Counted from the first letter of the stretch, positions 1 to 12,102 are shown. The stretch is 64,000 nucleotides of DNA from Ricinus communis (GCF_019578655.1 NC_063262.1:9121582-9185581), one strand, 5' to 3'. Notes: generated from the sequence alone by a model not told the origin. Translations and numbers: made by a program.

Positions 1-600
1 AACCTACTCAAACAAAAAAGACCATTCCAGAAACATGAGATTTTCAGTTCAAACTGTTGAATTTCGCTATTAATTCGAAATGATGAATAACTAAGACTTA
101 GATACATAAGCATAAATATAAATTAAAATGACCAAAGATAGCAAAGACTCAAATTGGGGAAAAAGATATAAAGAAGAAACAATACCTGGTCCTTTTACAA
201 TCAGAAAACATTCCTTAGAAGCAGTATCTCCATGTAGAAGAATGCAACAATCTAACACATAATTGCAAAACAAATTGCACAATCAGATATTAAATTTAAG
301 TAAAAATTACAAACTCAAGAACAGCAGTAACTGAAACAAATTTAAAAATAATATATAAATAAATAAATAAATAAACTCACTATCTGTAACGTTGCATACA
401 CATCAATAGTGTTTATCGCGAACGTAGAGAGAGAGGCAGAGAGAGAGAGAAAGAGAAAGTGTGATTTTAGAGAGAGAGAGACAGAGAAAGTGTGATTTTA
501 GAGAGAGAGAGAGAGAGAGAGAGCGAGATGGTCCGAGAGAGAGAGAGAGAGATGGTCTGTGTGTGTTTGTGTTTGATCTGGAAGGATGGAGGGTCATTTG
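1..600 (-). other. Candidate 5' end of a minus-strand gene running off the left edge
   Basis: Read on the minus strand, this stretch has the look of the start of a plant gene. A pyrimidine-rich (CT)n leader lies at about 600-420. A plausible splice donor (GTGAGT) follows at about 380. A T-rich stretch ending in acceptor-like TTAG precedes a short exon-like block (about 260-187) that ends CCAG/GTATTG. The open frame through that block reads LLHGDTASKECFLIVKGPG, which matches no family I know. No start codon can be fixed, because the rest would lie outside the window. Long CT leaders followed by a 5'-UTR intron are common in plant genes. The call is an inference from splice-like signals and composition, and it could be chance in AT-rich DNA. 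Confidence 0.3.
425..552. repeat. (GA)n microsatellite with a duplicated block
   Basis: Almost pure AG dinucleotide runs, interrupted by two copies of a roughly 32-bp block containing AGAAAGTGTGATTTTAGAG (about 452-483 and 484-515). The low-complexity Ser/Leu reading frame across it is an artefact of the repeat. Confidence 0.9.
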
Positions 601-1719
601 ATACAGAGAAGAACATACAGTTTTCTGTTTTAATTTTCTTAATTTAATTTTATTACGGCGTGTCGTTTTTGTTTCCTTTTGTTTTTAAGAACTGACAACG
701 ACATGTGGTTTTACTCAAATCATAAGGAAGCTACTTTGCAGCTGCTTCAATTGGGTCTCCGATCAGAACCAAACCGAATCCCAACAAGATCGGTTCGGTT
801 AAATTACTCCCTATTAAGTTTTCATTTCAGTTTTGACTTTTAAAAATTAAAATAATTTCAATTGGCGACGGTTTTACCAAAAAAATTATTAACGATCAAA
901 CTTTTATGATTTTAGAATATACATATATTATAGAATATAATAAATTAGATGATATTTTATATATTAAATTTTAAAACATAACATATTTTATTATTTTAAT
1001 AATTACGTATTTATTTTTTATATTTAAATTTTTAAAATACTTTTATTAATTTATTAATTAATAATTTATATTTTTAATTAAATATAATTTAATTTTAATT
1101 CTAAAAAATAATATTTTAATTCTATTTTCAATTTTATATTAACTAATAATTATTTTTCTAATTAAACTATAATTTTAGTTTAGAAAATAATTTCTTAAAT
1201 TATATTTTTAGTATCTATATTAATTAATAAATAAATTTTCCAACTATACAATAATTTTCAATTCTAAAAGATAATAATATCAATGATATTTATAATACAT
1301 ATAATACTTAAAAAATCAACTAATAAGTATTATTTAAATAATTTTTATATTATTTTATTAATAAAATTTCAAAATTATAATTTTAAAAAGAAACTTAAAA
1401 TATTTAATTTATTAGTTTTCAAATATTATAAATAGTTATAACATACTAAATTTCTTATTAAGTTTCATTTATAAATTTAGTTTTATATTATTATTTATAA
1501 TCAATAGAATAGTAATTATGCAATATGCACATAAACAAATTAATTAGTTTTAGTGAAATAATTGAAAAAGCTCTACTGATATTGGAAAATCAGCTTGTGT
1601 GAGAAAATAATGGGTAATAGCTACCACGTTTTTAATTTTAGATTGCTCATCTCATAGTATTTAATAGGTCTCAACCAAGATTTATTTAATTAAATTGATA
1701 TCTTATCATTAAATACCAA
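601..1719. other. AT-rich non-coding stretch
   Basis: From about 840 to 1,560 the sequence is almost only A and T, with no open frame of note and no repeat ends that I can define. The part at 600-800 would be the promoter of the candidate minus-strand gene to its left, but I see no clear TATA box at a sensible distance. Confidence 0.6.
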
Positions 1720-4700
1720 ATTATTTTTTTAATACAAAAATAAGTAAAACACCCATGACTACAATACAACAAGCCGTTGATATGCCACACCATATAGGTC
1801 ATAATTCAACACAAGTTGAGACACAAAAGATGATAAAGCATACGTCGATATCCAAGATTAAGAGAAGCAGCAAAAGTGGCAAGCCAATCTTCTCCAAAAT
1901 TAGATTCCTTGAATGAGTGTTGGACTATAATTTGCCAACTCCATTACAAAAGAAGATGAATTTCATGAACCATAGAATCATTAGCATTAGGAAGAATTTT
2001 GTACTCTGAATAAGTTGAATCGCACAAAGATTATCTACCTCTACAATCACATTTCTCGTACCCCGAGTTCCCAAGCAATGGACAACCCTTTTGAAACCTA
2101 CACTCACTTCCCCTTTTATTCAAAGCAGGAATGTTGTACATGAAACTACCAACCTAATGCCCAACTTCATTCCTTATCAAACCACCCGCTGAAGTCACAT
2201 CAGTGCCTTTAACAAAGCCATCTAAGTTAACTTTATACCAACCTGGCGGGGAAGGCCACCAGGCAATATCCCTAAGTTCTTTTAACACCACATGAGTCAC
2301 TCTATCAAATTGATCCTATTGACCGTATCCTGAGCATACGCTACTACATTAGAGATTAATCTTTTTAACGGAAGATGCTCGTCAGCAAACACTACTTTGT
2401 TAAACCGATGCTAGAGATTCCATAATGTCACTCCAAAAAAAGTAGCCCCAAGTCACATCCCTATCCATTTTCCTCAGATTGGCTAGGTTTGAGAACAACC
2501 AATCCCGAAGAGCTGAGCTAAAGAACACAACTCTCTCACTAACAGGCATAAATTGCAACCAAAATTGCTTAGCCACCCAACAATCTCTGAGAGGTTGCAA
2601 AAGGCATCTTGAGACATATGCCTGGAAACTCTACATAAGTTAGTAAGAAGTTTTTCCTTAAACACCTGGCACAAGAAGAACAGAATCTTTTTCGACCCCC
2701 TCCAATTCCAAATCATATTCCAGTCACTAGACTCTTCATCCTAATCTCCAGCTATGAGTTTCGCATAAGCAAACGAAGTGGTAAACTCACCCGAGCGGGA
2801 GTAAACCCAAGAAATACAATCATCTCCTAGTTCCATATTCGAAGGGCAAATGGCAGCAATTCTGAGGACATGATTGGCCTATTTCGACATAATTTAATTG
2901 ATTTCCAAGTGCTAATTTTAATCATAGCCTCAATCCCATGAGCCAACCGCTCCATACAACTCACAAAGAGATAAGGAGATAAGGGATCTCCTTGACGGAC
3001 CCCTTAACTTGGAATAAACTCCTTAGTAGTTTATCCATTATAAAGGACATTCATCCGCTCAAAACTAATATAGGACATAATGACTCAGGACAAATACTCA
3101 AGAATACTAATGTCAAGGAGATCCTGAATGAATTCCCATCTCAAATTATCATAGGCCTTCGCGAGGTTAATCTTGATAGCAGAAAACCCCACATGCCATG
3201 TTTTGCTTATCATATGTGAATGATTTCTTGAGCCAGAATGACATTCTCAGATTTGTGACATCCTGGCACAAAACTAGTTTGCAAGGGCCAATAATGCTAG
3301 GCATCACTTTTTGAAATCTATTAGCCATAACTTTGGTAACACCTTTATAAGCCACATTGCAAAGAGAGATATGCCTAAACTAAGTGATATTTTCTGGTGT
3401 TTCTACTTTCGAAATAAGAGTGATAAGGTTCATAGTTTCTGGTGTTTCTACTTTTCTGATGTTCATATCATCAGGGAACAAGCCACCATTAAATACCGTA
3501 AAGGCAAAATCACAAAAGGGGCTACCAACCACGTTCTACTGGCTTTAGAAAAAAAGCTGCATGGAGCCTGTCTTTACTAGGGGCTTTGAGAGGATTCATT
3601 TTAAAAAGCGCACATATAATCTTTTTAACTGTAACCGGTTATTAAAGCATTTCCATCAGCTCACTTGAGATGCGAGGGAAACATCCCACAAGAGGATAGC
3701 TTGGGATATCTATATTCATGATAGAATACAAGCTGGAGAAATATCTAACAGCATCCTCCTTGAGAGTATCATGTCATCTGACCATTGCCCATTATCAATC
3801 TTTCAAGACTTTTGTAAATTTCTTTTTAAATCTCTGAAAGCCCACTCTTTTCCTTCGACGATCCCTTGATGAAAATATTACTTATACTGGTATTGGCTCA
3901 TCTCCCTCATCGATATCTGATAGCGGTGACTTGCCTTCTTATAAAAGAAGGTGGTATTCTAGTCACCCAAACGAATCCAGTCCTTTCGAGCCCTTTGGAA
4001 CCAGAGCATTTCTTTCTAACATAAAATAACCTCTAACTCCTTGTTGAGACTCTCCTCAAGAGCACTCAGATGATTAGAGGTATGATTATCCAAAACCTGT
4101 TGGATACCAACAATCCTCATAATAATCATTTTCTTAATTTGGAAAATATCTCCAAACGCTTCATCATTCCACTCTTGCACCTAACCTCGAAACATCAAAC
4201 AAGTATGCTGAAAAGACTCTTCACCCCTCAAAACATCAAAGATTAGCTTTTTAAATGTTCCATGCATGGCCCATGTAGCTATATAATGAAACGATTATTA
4301 CCACCACCACTCGAACTTAGAGCACCAGTACGAATAAGCAAAGGGTAATTGTCAGAAAACAACATAGGCAAATGAACAACATAAGTAGTATGGGTTGAGT
4401 CGAACCAAAGCTGATTACAAAGGGCTTTGTCTAATCTTTTTCAATTATTACCTCTCTTCTATGCAAATTTAGGGCCTTGAAACCCTAGGCATGCAATGAA
4501 TTATTATTAACCCAACTTGAAAGCACCGACACATTCCCAACCTATTACCAGAGCCACCACTCTTTTTCGAAGCATGAAGAAGGGTATTAAAATCTCCACA
4601 TAATGAAATATGGACCTTATAGACAATATCATCAAGATCTTTTCACAAATTATGTCTAATACTTAGAACATGACTAGCATAAATTGCTGCTAACAGGGCT

Positions 4701-4790
4701 TCATTATCCTCGAAGCAACAAAACCTCCCTATGGCTCTCCAAAACAAAAACATTAATACCATCTCTCCAGAGAGCCCATATACCCCCTGG
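1720..4790 (-). pseudogene. L1-type LINE ORF2 remnant (endonuclease, reverse transcriptase, zf-RVT, RNase H)
   Basis: Translating the minus strand in shifting frames gives the domain order of a plant L1 ORF2. The back half of the apurinic endonuclease comes first (about 4,790-4,200; CGDFNTLL motif). The linker with DWIRLGD.NTTFFYKKASHR lies near 3,950. The reverse transcriptase block follows (about 3,290-2,930; QTSFVPG, QEIIH, then GVRQGDPLSPYLFV). A zf-RVT zinc-binding block lies at about 2,810-2,400 and a plant RNase H block (WYKVNLDGFVKG) near 2,240-2,100. Many stops and frameshifts make it non-coding. The reverse transcriptase motif reads IKINLAKAYD, with Asn where Asp is expected, and I find no YADD box, so the palm is probably deleted. 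The short T-run near 1,723 (A-run on the minus strand) is a plausible 3' end. The 5' part is at 8,777-9,240. Confidence 0.85.
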
Positions 4791-6229
4791 TTCATTAGTC
4801 TCATAAAAGTACTTGGCGTGTTAGTTAAGCCAAAAGGCATGACCAACCACTCATACAAACCAAATTTAGTTTTGAATATTGTTTTCCACTCATCACCTAT
4901 ATTCATTCTAATTTGGTGATAGCCACTTCTCAAATCAATTTTAGTAAAGATAACACTTCCATGCAATTCATCTAACATATCATCTAACCTAGGAATAGGA
5001 TGACGATATTTAATGGTAATCTTGTTAATTGCACGACAATCAACACACATACTCCAAGACCCATCTTTCTTAGGGACTAACAAAACAGGAATAGCACATG
5101 GGCTAAGACTTTCCTTAACATAACCTTTACTTAGTAGTTCCTCAACTTGGCGTTGCAGCTCTTTGGTCTCCTCGGGATTGACTCTATAGGCTGGTCTATT
5201 TGGAATGGATGACCCTAGCACAAAGTCAATTTGGTGTTCTATCCCCCTTAGTGGTGGCAACCCACTAGGTAGCTCCTCGGGAAACACATCGTCATACTCC
5301 TGCAAAACACTTACAAACACACTAGGAAGAGAAGAGTGAAGATTATTAGTGTTAAATAAAGTTTCCTTGTACATAAGTACAAGTACTTGCCTATTTTCAC
5401 TCAAAGCCTTTCTCATGTCTCCATCTCTAACTAAGAAACTCACTTTTTTCCCACTTGCCTCCCCTTTTTCTTGCGCCTTACTCGTTCTTTTGCTCACATT
5501 CTTGTGCAAATCCTCACTAAACTCTCCTTTTACCACTCTTTGCTCTTGCCCCTCATCATTTTCCACACAACTCTCCTTTTGCTTGTGCACCTTTTCTTTT
5601 TCATGTGCACTCTCACACTTTTATTTTTCTTTCTCATATGCTTCCATTCGATCCTTTACAACTCTTTGTAATTCACAAACTTCTTTAGGACTCAATGGTG
5701 CCAAAACATACATTTTTTCATCCATTACAAGAGAATATGCATTGGTTCGACCATTATGAATTATAGATCTATCATATAACCATGGTCTACCTAGCAACAT
5801 ATGACATGCTTGCATGGGAACAACATCACATAATACCTCATCATGATACTTCTTTACACTAAATGCAATCCATACTTGCTTAGTAACTCTAATCCCACTT
5901 TGATCATTAAGCCATTGCAAGGTGTATGGCTTAGGGTGCTTAATAGTTGGAAGTCTAAGTTTATCAACCATCATAGCACTCGCTACATTAGTACAACTAC
6001 CCTCATCAATTATTAAACTACAATTAGCATTATGGTTTTGTACTTTACATGTAGTATGGAATATGTTTTTCCTTTGAGCATCATCATCAATAGGTTATAA
6101 ATTAGGAGCTCTAAAGGTTACAAGTACATTACTAACCTCATCCAATTACACATCATCACAATCCTCCAACTCAGGCATGTCTAGGTAATCCTCCTCACTA
6201 GGTTCAGATTCTTCATCACTCTCAAAGAC
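4790..6229 (-). pseudogene. protease and partial reverse transcriptase of the minus-strand gypsy element
   Basis: After the zinc knuckle comes an aspartic protease whose active-site motif reads IIDEGSC near 6,000, where DGGSC or DSGSC is usual. The catalytic Asp is kept and the next residue is changed. The protease continues to the HMLLGRPW block near 5,790. An in-frame stop at about 5,621 precedes the linker, then reverse transcriptase starts ([14 protein letters not shown] at about 5,265). Motif A is intact here (FTKIDLRSGYHQ), unlike the plus-strand copy. The frame runs on past the break at 4,790 into LINE sequence, making a meaningless gypsy-LINE fusion. The YFDD box is lost with the truncation. 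Confidence 0.8.
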
Positions 6230-7088
6230 CACTTCACCACTTCGAATTGCCATGGTTCACTTGTTTGGACATTGGGAAAATATATGCCCATACCCTAAAC
6301 ACTTGAAGCATTGCACTTTCTTTAATTTGAGGCACTTTGTGTCGTTGGCTTAGTGTTAACATCAAATTTAGGGGCTGCCTTGATGTCCTTTGATGCCTCA
6401 CGACCCTTGTTAGGGGGCTGTTTGCTCCCTTTCCATGTGTTACTCCATTTTGAGCTAGGGGCAGCACTTCTGCTCTTGGTTTTTAATTGCTTTTCCACCT
6501 TTACGGCCATGTGCAACATGTCCTCCATCTCTATATAATGTTGCAATTCAATTATGTCAGCAATATCACGATTCAAACCATGCAGAAATCTTGCCATTGT
6601 GGCTTCCCTATCCTCATCTATATTGGCTCTAATCATAGTTATCTCCATAGATTGCCAATACTCCTCAACACTCTTACTACCTTGTACTAAATTTGTAACT
6701 TGTTGTACAAATCCCTTTGGTTGTGTGATGGCACAAACCTTTTACGCATAATGCGTTTAACCTCATCCCATGAACCAACTTCGGGTTCCCCACAATGCCT
6801 ATGACCACTCACCAATTGATCACACCAAATGGCAGCATAATCACAAAATTCAACAACAGCAAGTTTAACCTTTTTAGACTCACTATAGTTATGACATTCA
6901 AAAACCCTTTTAACCTTCTTTTCCCACTCCAAATAAACTTCAGGGTCACTCTTACCATGAAAAGACGGTATTTTCATCTTAATGCTACCCAAATTAGTGT
7001 CAATTTTAGGTTGGAGGTTATCTTTAGACCCTTTAGACTCACTTTCTTGATCATTATCAGAACCATCCCCTTTAGACGTTTTAGGCAT
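6230..7088 (-). pseudogene. gag remnant of the minus-strand gypsy element
   Basis: The gag reading starts at an ATG at 7,088 (MPKTSKGDGS) and carries the retrotransposon gag domain: GSIKMKIPSFHG, then YLEWEKKVKRVFECHNYS, then RKRFVPS. A frameshift near 6,690-6,650 moves it to the frame with DREATMARFLHGLNRDIAD. A second shift leads to a CCHC zinc knuckle (CFKCLGYGHIFSQCPNK, CX2CX4HX4C) near 6,305-6,255, followed at once by TGA. Compared with the plus-strand copy (15,222-16,316), the N-terminal coiled segment is shorter and the second half is less conserved. No intact protein can be made. Confidence 0.8.
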
Positions 7089-7826
7089 ATTATTAAATAA
7101 CCTAGTTAATTTGTCATCTTATTTTTGAAATTGTTTTTGCATATGTTCTACTACATCTCTCAATGTATAAGCTAAATTTTCCAAAGTCAATGGTTTGTTC
7201 AGATGACATGGTTAAACCAAAAGACTAGAAAAGAAAAAATAAAAAAAGACGTGATCAAGTGTTATACTCTGGAGGCTTCTTATAATCAAAGGCAAAACAA
7301 GAAAAGATCATTCCCTCACGTGTTTCACTCACAAAGAATTGAATTCCTTATAGAAATTAAATCAAATTGTTCTAGTAATCACAAGAACAAATTTTTCACA
7401 ACCTCTTAACGTTTATTAATTCTGAAGTTCAATAGAACATTCGTGAATCAATAAAATGAATTATAAGCGTGTGAACAAAATAAACTTACAACTAATCGAA
7501 CAAGACTCAATTAACCTAAAAAAAAAGCTTTTTAAGAGAAAACAAACAAAATTACCCAAATCAAAATTTTAAGAATGAAGAACAGCTCCAATCAATTAAA
7601 AAGAATTGCGGAATGAATCAATCAAGAATTAATTCTTCAAGAACTACCCAACACAAAATGGTTAGGGTTAGTTTTCTGTTCCTTTCTTTTTTTTTTGAAA
7701 TCTGCCTTGGTATGCGGACAGCAATGAAAATAGTATACCTTTTTTTTATAATGATGCAAACAGAAATTGAGATGAAATAGAAGACAGACTCTTAACTGAA
7801 AAGAAAGTAAACCAACTTACAAGTTT

Positions 7827-7839
7827 GGCTCTGATACCA
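7827..7839 (-). other. Primer-binding site (initiator tRNA-Met type)
   Basis: The minus strand reads TGGTATCAGAGCC, the standard plant retrotransposon site complementary to the 3' end of initiator tRNA-Met. It lies two bases after the LTR end. Confidence 0.9.
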
Positions 7840-7841
7840 AA

Positions 7842-8776
7842 TGATACGAACTCGAACCGGATACGTTCAAACACCAAGATAAGTAATGGTGAGAAAATCA
7901 AACTGATAAATGCTCTCCCTATTTAAGAGGAAGCACCCTTACCAATAAGTTCAAATTTGTCGCCCCAAAATCTAACTTGAAAGTTTACAATTGATTATGG
8001 AACTAACAAACTTAGCAATAGAACTACTAAGCCCTTTAGTTATAAATAGATGAAGAATGTTCAAACAACCCAAGAAACTAATAAAAAGTTAATTGATTGA
8101 TCAAACATGTAGATGTGAAACTAAATCAAACAAGTTAATTTAATCTCAAGAAATTCAATAAGGAGCACCTTAAGGAATAAGAGTTAACAACTCAAATAAA
8201 ACTTCATTCAAAAATATATATTGATCTTCTTATTTTTAGCCGAAATATATAGCTCTATTTATGGAGTTTTGAAATGATTCTAAACCCTAAAAGGACTAAG
8301 AGATAAGGAATAAAAATCAAACCCTAAAAGACTCCTAATATGTGGCTAATCTTATCCCTATAAGAAAGGATAAGATAAAGAGTAATCTAACCCTAATTAA
8401 AATCCTAAATTCATAGGAGGAAGTTCCCTTTATCCAATACTTCTAAAAATAGAGAAAATTAACTAAAAACGGGTCCATTACGAATGTTTTCTTGAAAAAT
8501 TCGAAGCTCTTTTTATAGGCAGCTTATATACTGTAAGGCGTGGTCACGCCTTATGGAAGTTGAGCTTCTGCCCCCTTTGCTCATTAATAGCAATTAATGT
8601 CACTATCTTCAAGGCATTGTTATCATCATCAAAACCATCAAAAAGCACCATCATTAGCCATCTTCAAAACATGCTCCAAGTACAAATTTAAGGCTTGCTT
8701 AAACTTCTTACTCCTTGCTCGTGTCATTGGTCCTCCATAGGCTAGTGGATCCATGCTAGTTGACTTAGATGCATCC
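7842..8776 (-). repeat. 5' LTR of the minus-strand gypsy element
   Basis: The inner end is set by the primer-binding site two bases beyond it; the LTR ends GTATCA on the minus strand. The outer end is placed where LINE ORF1 stops and the integrase-tail coding segment starts (minus-strand GATGCATCTAAG). By comparison with the related element, the first base should be T (TGATG) but is G here. The LTR encodes a segment reading DPLAYGGPMTRARSKKF, so in this family too the pol frame runs into the LTR. Confidence 0.75.
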
Positions 8777-9240
8777 TTGGTTATACCACATATCATTATC
8801 AAACTGAGGAGATCAAGATTGCACAATTAGATAATGACCCAAATAAGCCAAGGTCCCCATGTTAAGACATATTCGACATTAAAATCCCTAAAGAACCTCA
8901 TGAGAAAGAAGTCATTCTCTAGGTCTATCGCTTGGGATTCACTACATTTTCTCCATTAACCATGAAGTCTATTACACAGGGTTTTATAACTGATGGTTCG
9001 TACTGACTTCTACGATGGTTTTTCCAACTGTTCTTTTGCATTTTACGAGAAGACACACGAAGGAACACCATCTTTGTTAATAACTATAAAATCCTCATCA
9101 TCTATTTTGATATCATCATTGTCCCCTATAAGGTCTTCCTCAATATCAGTATGATTCTCCAGTAGCTTATCTCGGAATGAAAGTACCTCTATATGGTCAT
9201 CGAAAAGGTTAATAACCCTAGGTCTTTTCATTGAATGATC
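8777..9240 (-). pseudogene. L1-type LINE ORF1 N-terminal remnant
   Basis: On the minus strand an open stretch begins KRPRVINLFDD, then SFRDKLLENHT and an acidic run, and after frameshifts reads QAIDLENDFFLMRFF and VLTWGPWLIW. This is the order in plant L1 ORF1 proteins: an N-terminal acidic region followed by the DUF4283 nucleic-acid-binding domain (DLENDYFLVRF...GPW pattern). It stops abruptly where the gypsy LTR begins, just after a segment like HYLIVQ. Orientation and order fit the ORF2 remnant at 1,720-4,790, so I read both as one LINE split by the gypsy element. The rest of ORF1 and the front of the endonuclease are absent. Confidence 0.7.
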
Positions 9241-9371
9241 TAATTCCCAAAGGGAAGGGCATGGTCCTTAACTAAGGGCGGCGAATGGTTGTCAATTGGA
9301 AAACCCTTACTACCAATTTCCATTTAAAGAGATTTTTTAAAATGTTAGTAAATAACAAATTTTAATATTAT
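9241..9371. other. Short intergenic stretch, probably LINE 5' region
   Basis: It lies immediately upstream (minus-strand sense) of the LINE ORF1 remnant. No coding or repeat structure is visible, and it ends in AT-rich sequence that may be one target duplication of the SINE. Confidence 0.4.
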
Positions 9372-9556
9372 AACATATATACCCAGGACCATGTAATTGA
9401 GATGGTAAGAGTCTTCTCTAGCTTAACTAAGGTCTCAAGTTCGAACTTTGGGTATGCAGCTGCGTTAAAACTCTTGAGGGAGTACTTTGCCACCGTAAGG
9501 GTCCTACTTGGTACGCTCTAGATTAAATCTAGATATATATAAACCAAAAAAATATT
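9372..9556 (+). mobile_element. tRNA-derived SINE
   Basis: The head resembles a tRNA gene promoter. The stretch near 9,395 (TAATTGAGATGGTAAGAG) lines up with a tRNA A box, and CAAGTTCGAACTTTGG near 9,444 lines up with a B box at the usual spacing. A non-tRNA body follows, then a short A-rich tail (ACCAAAAAAA) near 9,546. AATATTATA occurs before the head (about 9,363) and after the tail (about 9,549), a candidate target duplication. SINEs of this plan are moved by LINE enzymes. Confidence 0.6.
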
Positions 9557-9562
9557 ATAGTT

Positions 9563-11624
9563 GTCAGCACCCTTTTTCGGGATACAAATATCAAGGGAAA
9601 AACGGAAAACCCTGTGATGAGAGTTACTACTTTTTCGGGTCTCGGGAGGTGAAGAACAGGTGAATCCGAGGCTAAACTCAAGGTTAATTTGGTTGGAATT
9701 AGTCTTTTTGGAATTAATTTAGATCTAATTTTTAGAAAAAATTAAGTTTGAGAGTCAAAATGGTAGTTTTTACAAAATCAAGGACTAAATCATAAAAAAC
9801 CATGACTTTTTCTCTAGAGTCAATCAACTCTATATATTGTCAATCGGCTGTTGACTCTTCGACATCGTTTTTCGAATGATTTTACATCCAAATGCAGTTT
9901 TTAAAAGGTTTCCATAGGAATAACCACTGTTTTATAGATAATTACTTTAATTTTAATTAAATAACTGGATGTTTATCGATAAATTCCTTAGTTTTATCTC
10001 TTTCTCTTAGTTTTCCTCTGAAATCCCATCTTTATAAATAATAATAGGTGTTTAAGATTCTGGGGAAGGAGGCAAGAATTAATTTTTTATCGAGAGCAAT
10101 TTTAAGAACAAAGAAACACTTAGAAAGAAAGAAAAGAGAGAAAATCAAAAGAGAACAAAAGAAATTGCACTGTCGATCATAATCAGAATTCAAAGACTCA
10201 AGCCACTAAAGAAAAAAAGGTTTTAGGAAATTGGCCACCTAAGAAAGAAGACTTTTGGAAACTTTTTTTCAAACGACAAAAGATTTTCCCAAGTTAGATC
10301 CAGCTCTGGATTCCTACCTAGTTTTTGATTCAACTGCCTCCTCATTGCCCGAGACACGCAGATCCAACATACATGGTAACAACCTAAGGGTTTCTACTAC
10401 CATATATCTGCATCAATCATAAAAACTAGTTCTTTTGTTCTTTTTTATCTTTTATTTACTTTTATATTATTATTTCTTAGAAATATGATTAGGGTTTTTA
10501 TCTTTGATCAGTATGATTATATTAGGATTTTAGAATATGCATGTTAATAGAGTTTTGAATCTAATAATAAGAACTAGGGTTTTTTATTAGATCTAATATT
10601 TTGCCAATTAGGATTTTAAATTTACTTAAAAATATGATTATAGGATTAATATTTAGTTTCTGTTATTATAGTTTAATAATTAAGACTAAATTAAAATATG
10701 TTTCTTTGTTCTAATAACTTACTGCTAGTTTATAAGATTTTAGAGTTTCTAGCAATCTAGGGTTTTCTTAGTCTCTATACTTTATTTTATTAATTTTTTA
10801 GCTATTTTGTCTCATTGTAATGTTGTTCAAACATCTATGCATGTGAAAATCATCTTTGGAGTATGGGTTTGGACTGTTAAATGATGAAGAGTCGAAGGAA
10901 AACTATTTGAAGTGTCCTTGGACTCCAAAGTCGGTTGACCTTATACTCAGTTGATCGGCTCTACATGCACAGTTGATCAGCTAACCATGTTGGCCCCATA
11001 TTTTTACTTTTTTTGGCAATTTTTGATGTATTCTTAGTCTCTGTTCAATTTTATATCTTTATGGTTCTGTAATCATAGTTGTAGGCGGATTTATTACATA
11101 TTAATCCAATACTTGATTATATGACTGATTAATTAAAAATGGCTCGCCTAGACTTAGGACTAAAAACTGATCCAACACGAATCTGATAGTCTAATAGGTT
11201 ATTAGTAAGCTTTGACATGTTTAGTTAGGTTTTGAACTTAGTTAGGGCTGAAATCATAATGAATAGGCATTTTCGTAATAAGTAGTATAATAGGCTTAAA
11301 GGCTGGAATCCAAATATCATTACATGTAATTGGGCTAGAATAGGTGGGCCTCGTGCATAATTAGTTAGTAAATCATATTAATAACTTTAAATGAGGGTTG
11401 TGCTTGAATAAAATGGGCTAGACTTAGATATATTTTATGATGTTTTGGCATGCATGTGTATAAAATGCTTGCATTTATAGGGAATATTTTATGAAGCAAT
11501 AAATTTTGAAACTATATACACAAAGAAGGAAGTTGGCTTCCGGATCCATCTCTAGACTCTGCGGCTTAAGCTTCCTTATGGATTCTGAGTAAAGCCACTC
11601 ATTAGTAAAAGTGTGCCGGTCCGG
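9563..11624 (+). repeat. LTR remnant, probably Tat/Ogre-type Ty3/gypsy
   Basis: It starts TGTCAGCACCC after the SINE and runs about 2 kb without coding sequence to GTGTGCCGGTCCGG, followed directly by a site reading TGGCGACTCC. That site, together with the preceding phrase, is typical of plant Tat/Ogre gypsy elements, which use a tRNA ending GGAGTCGCCA. Only about 110 bases of possible internal sequence follow, so this would be a 5' LTR whose element was deleted. The exact LTR end is uncertain and no target duplication was found. Confidence 0.5.
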
Positions 11625-11634
11625 TGGCGACTCC
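11625..11634 (+). other. Candidate primer-binding site TGGCGACTCC
   Basis: It matches the primer-binding sequence of Tat/Ogre-type gypsy elements and lies where it should, after a long LTR-like region. This is family knowledge recalled without a search. Confidence 0.5.
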
Positions 11635-11749
11635 CATCTCTACGCTAGTCTCAATGACTAGTTAATGTATTCCCAATTAGGCTGAAAAGCTTTATATTAC
11701 CATAATCGCTAAAGACACTTGTGTGCACCCCTAAAACCTCCGCCCACAA

Positions 11750-12102
11750 TGACATATATAAAAGTATGGAGGGACGTAATAATTTACTGAAAGAGTTTTA
11801 TAATTAGTGTTATTAAAATTAGTTGACTTGTCCCTTTGCCCCTTTTATTAATTTAATATAATTAATAAGAAAAATAATGCATGGTAGTAGTATAAGGATA
11901 AAATTTATTTAAAAACAGTATACTAAAATATTATAATTCTATTAAATAAATGTAATATATATAAAAATATAAACTAAAATGGACAAATATACTAAACAAG
12001 GTTGGTCAATTTGGTCTTTTACTAATTTAATATAATTAATAGTAAAAATAATAAATAGTAATAGTATATAAATAAAAATTATATAGAAATAAGATACTAG
12101 CA
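11750..12102. repeat. AT-rich imperfect direct duplication
   Basis: Two blocks of about 110 bp (about 11,830-11,940 and 11,998-12,102) share the order CTTTTATTAATTTAATATAATTAATA, AAAAATAAT, ATAGTAT. They look like a diverged duplication. No coding potential. Confidence 0.45.

Larger units (their letters stand above)
4790..8776 (-). mobile_element. Truncated Ty3/gypsy element inserted in the LINE
   Basis: On the minus strand the order is LTR (8,776-7,842), primer-binding site, gag, protease and reverse transcriptase. It breaks off inside reverse transcriptase at about 4,790, just after the motif FGLTNTPSTFMRLMN. RNase H, integrase and the 3' LTR are missing, so no target duplication can be tested. 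Its proteins are closely similar to those of the plus-strand chromovirus at 13,515-23,307, and the LTR carries a comparable integrase-tail segment (GGPMTRARSKKF), so both belong to the same gypsy lineage. The flanks are LINE ORF1 on one side and LINE endonuclease on the other. A later deletion probably removed the element's 3' half together with the middle of the LINE. Confidence 0.85.

Noticed and set aside
403..597. Ser/Leu-rich open frame on the minus strand
   Set aside because: Product of the (GA)n microsatellite; no conserved protein.
4643..4790. C-terminal extension of the gypsy reverse transcriptase
   Set aside because: This part is LINE endonuclease sequence joined by deletion, not a real fusion protein.
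9395..9460. tRNA gene
   Set aside because: A and B box-like motifs are present, but there is no acceptor stem or full cloverleaf; the A-rich tail and flanking repeats point to a SINE.
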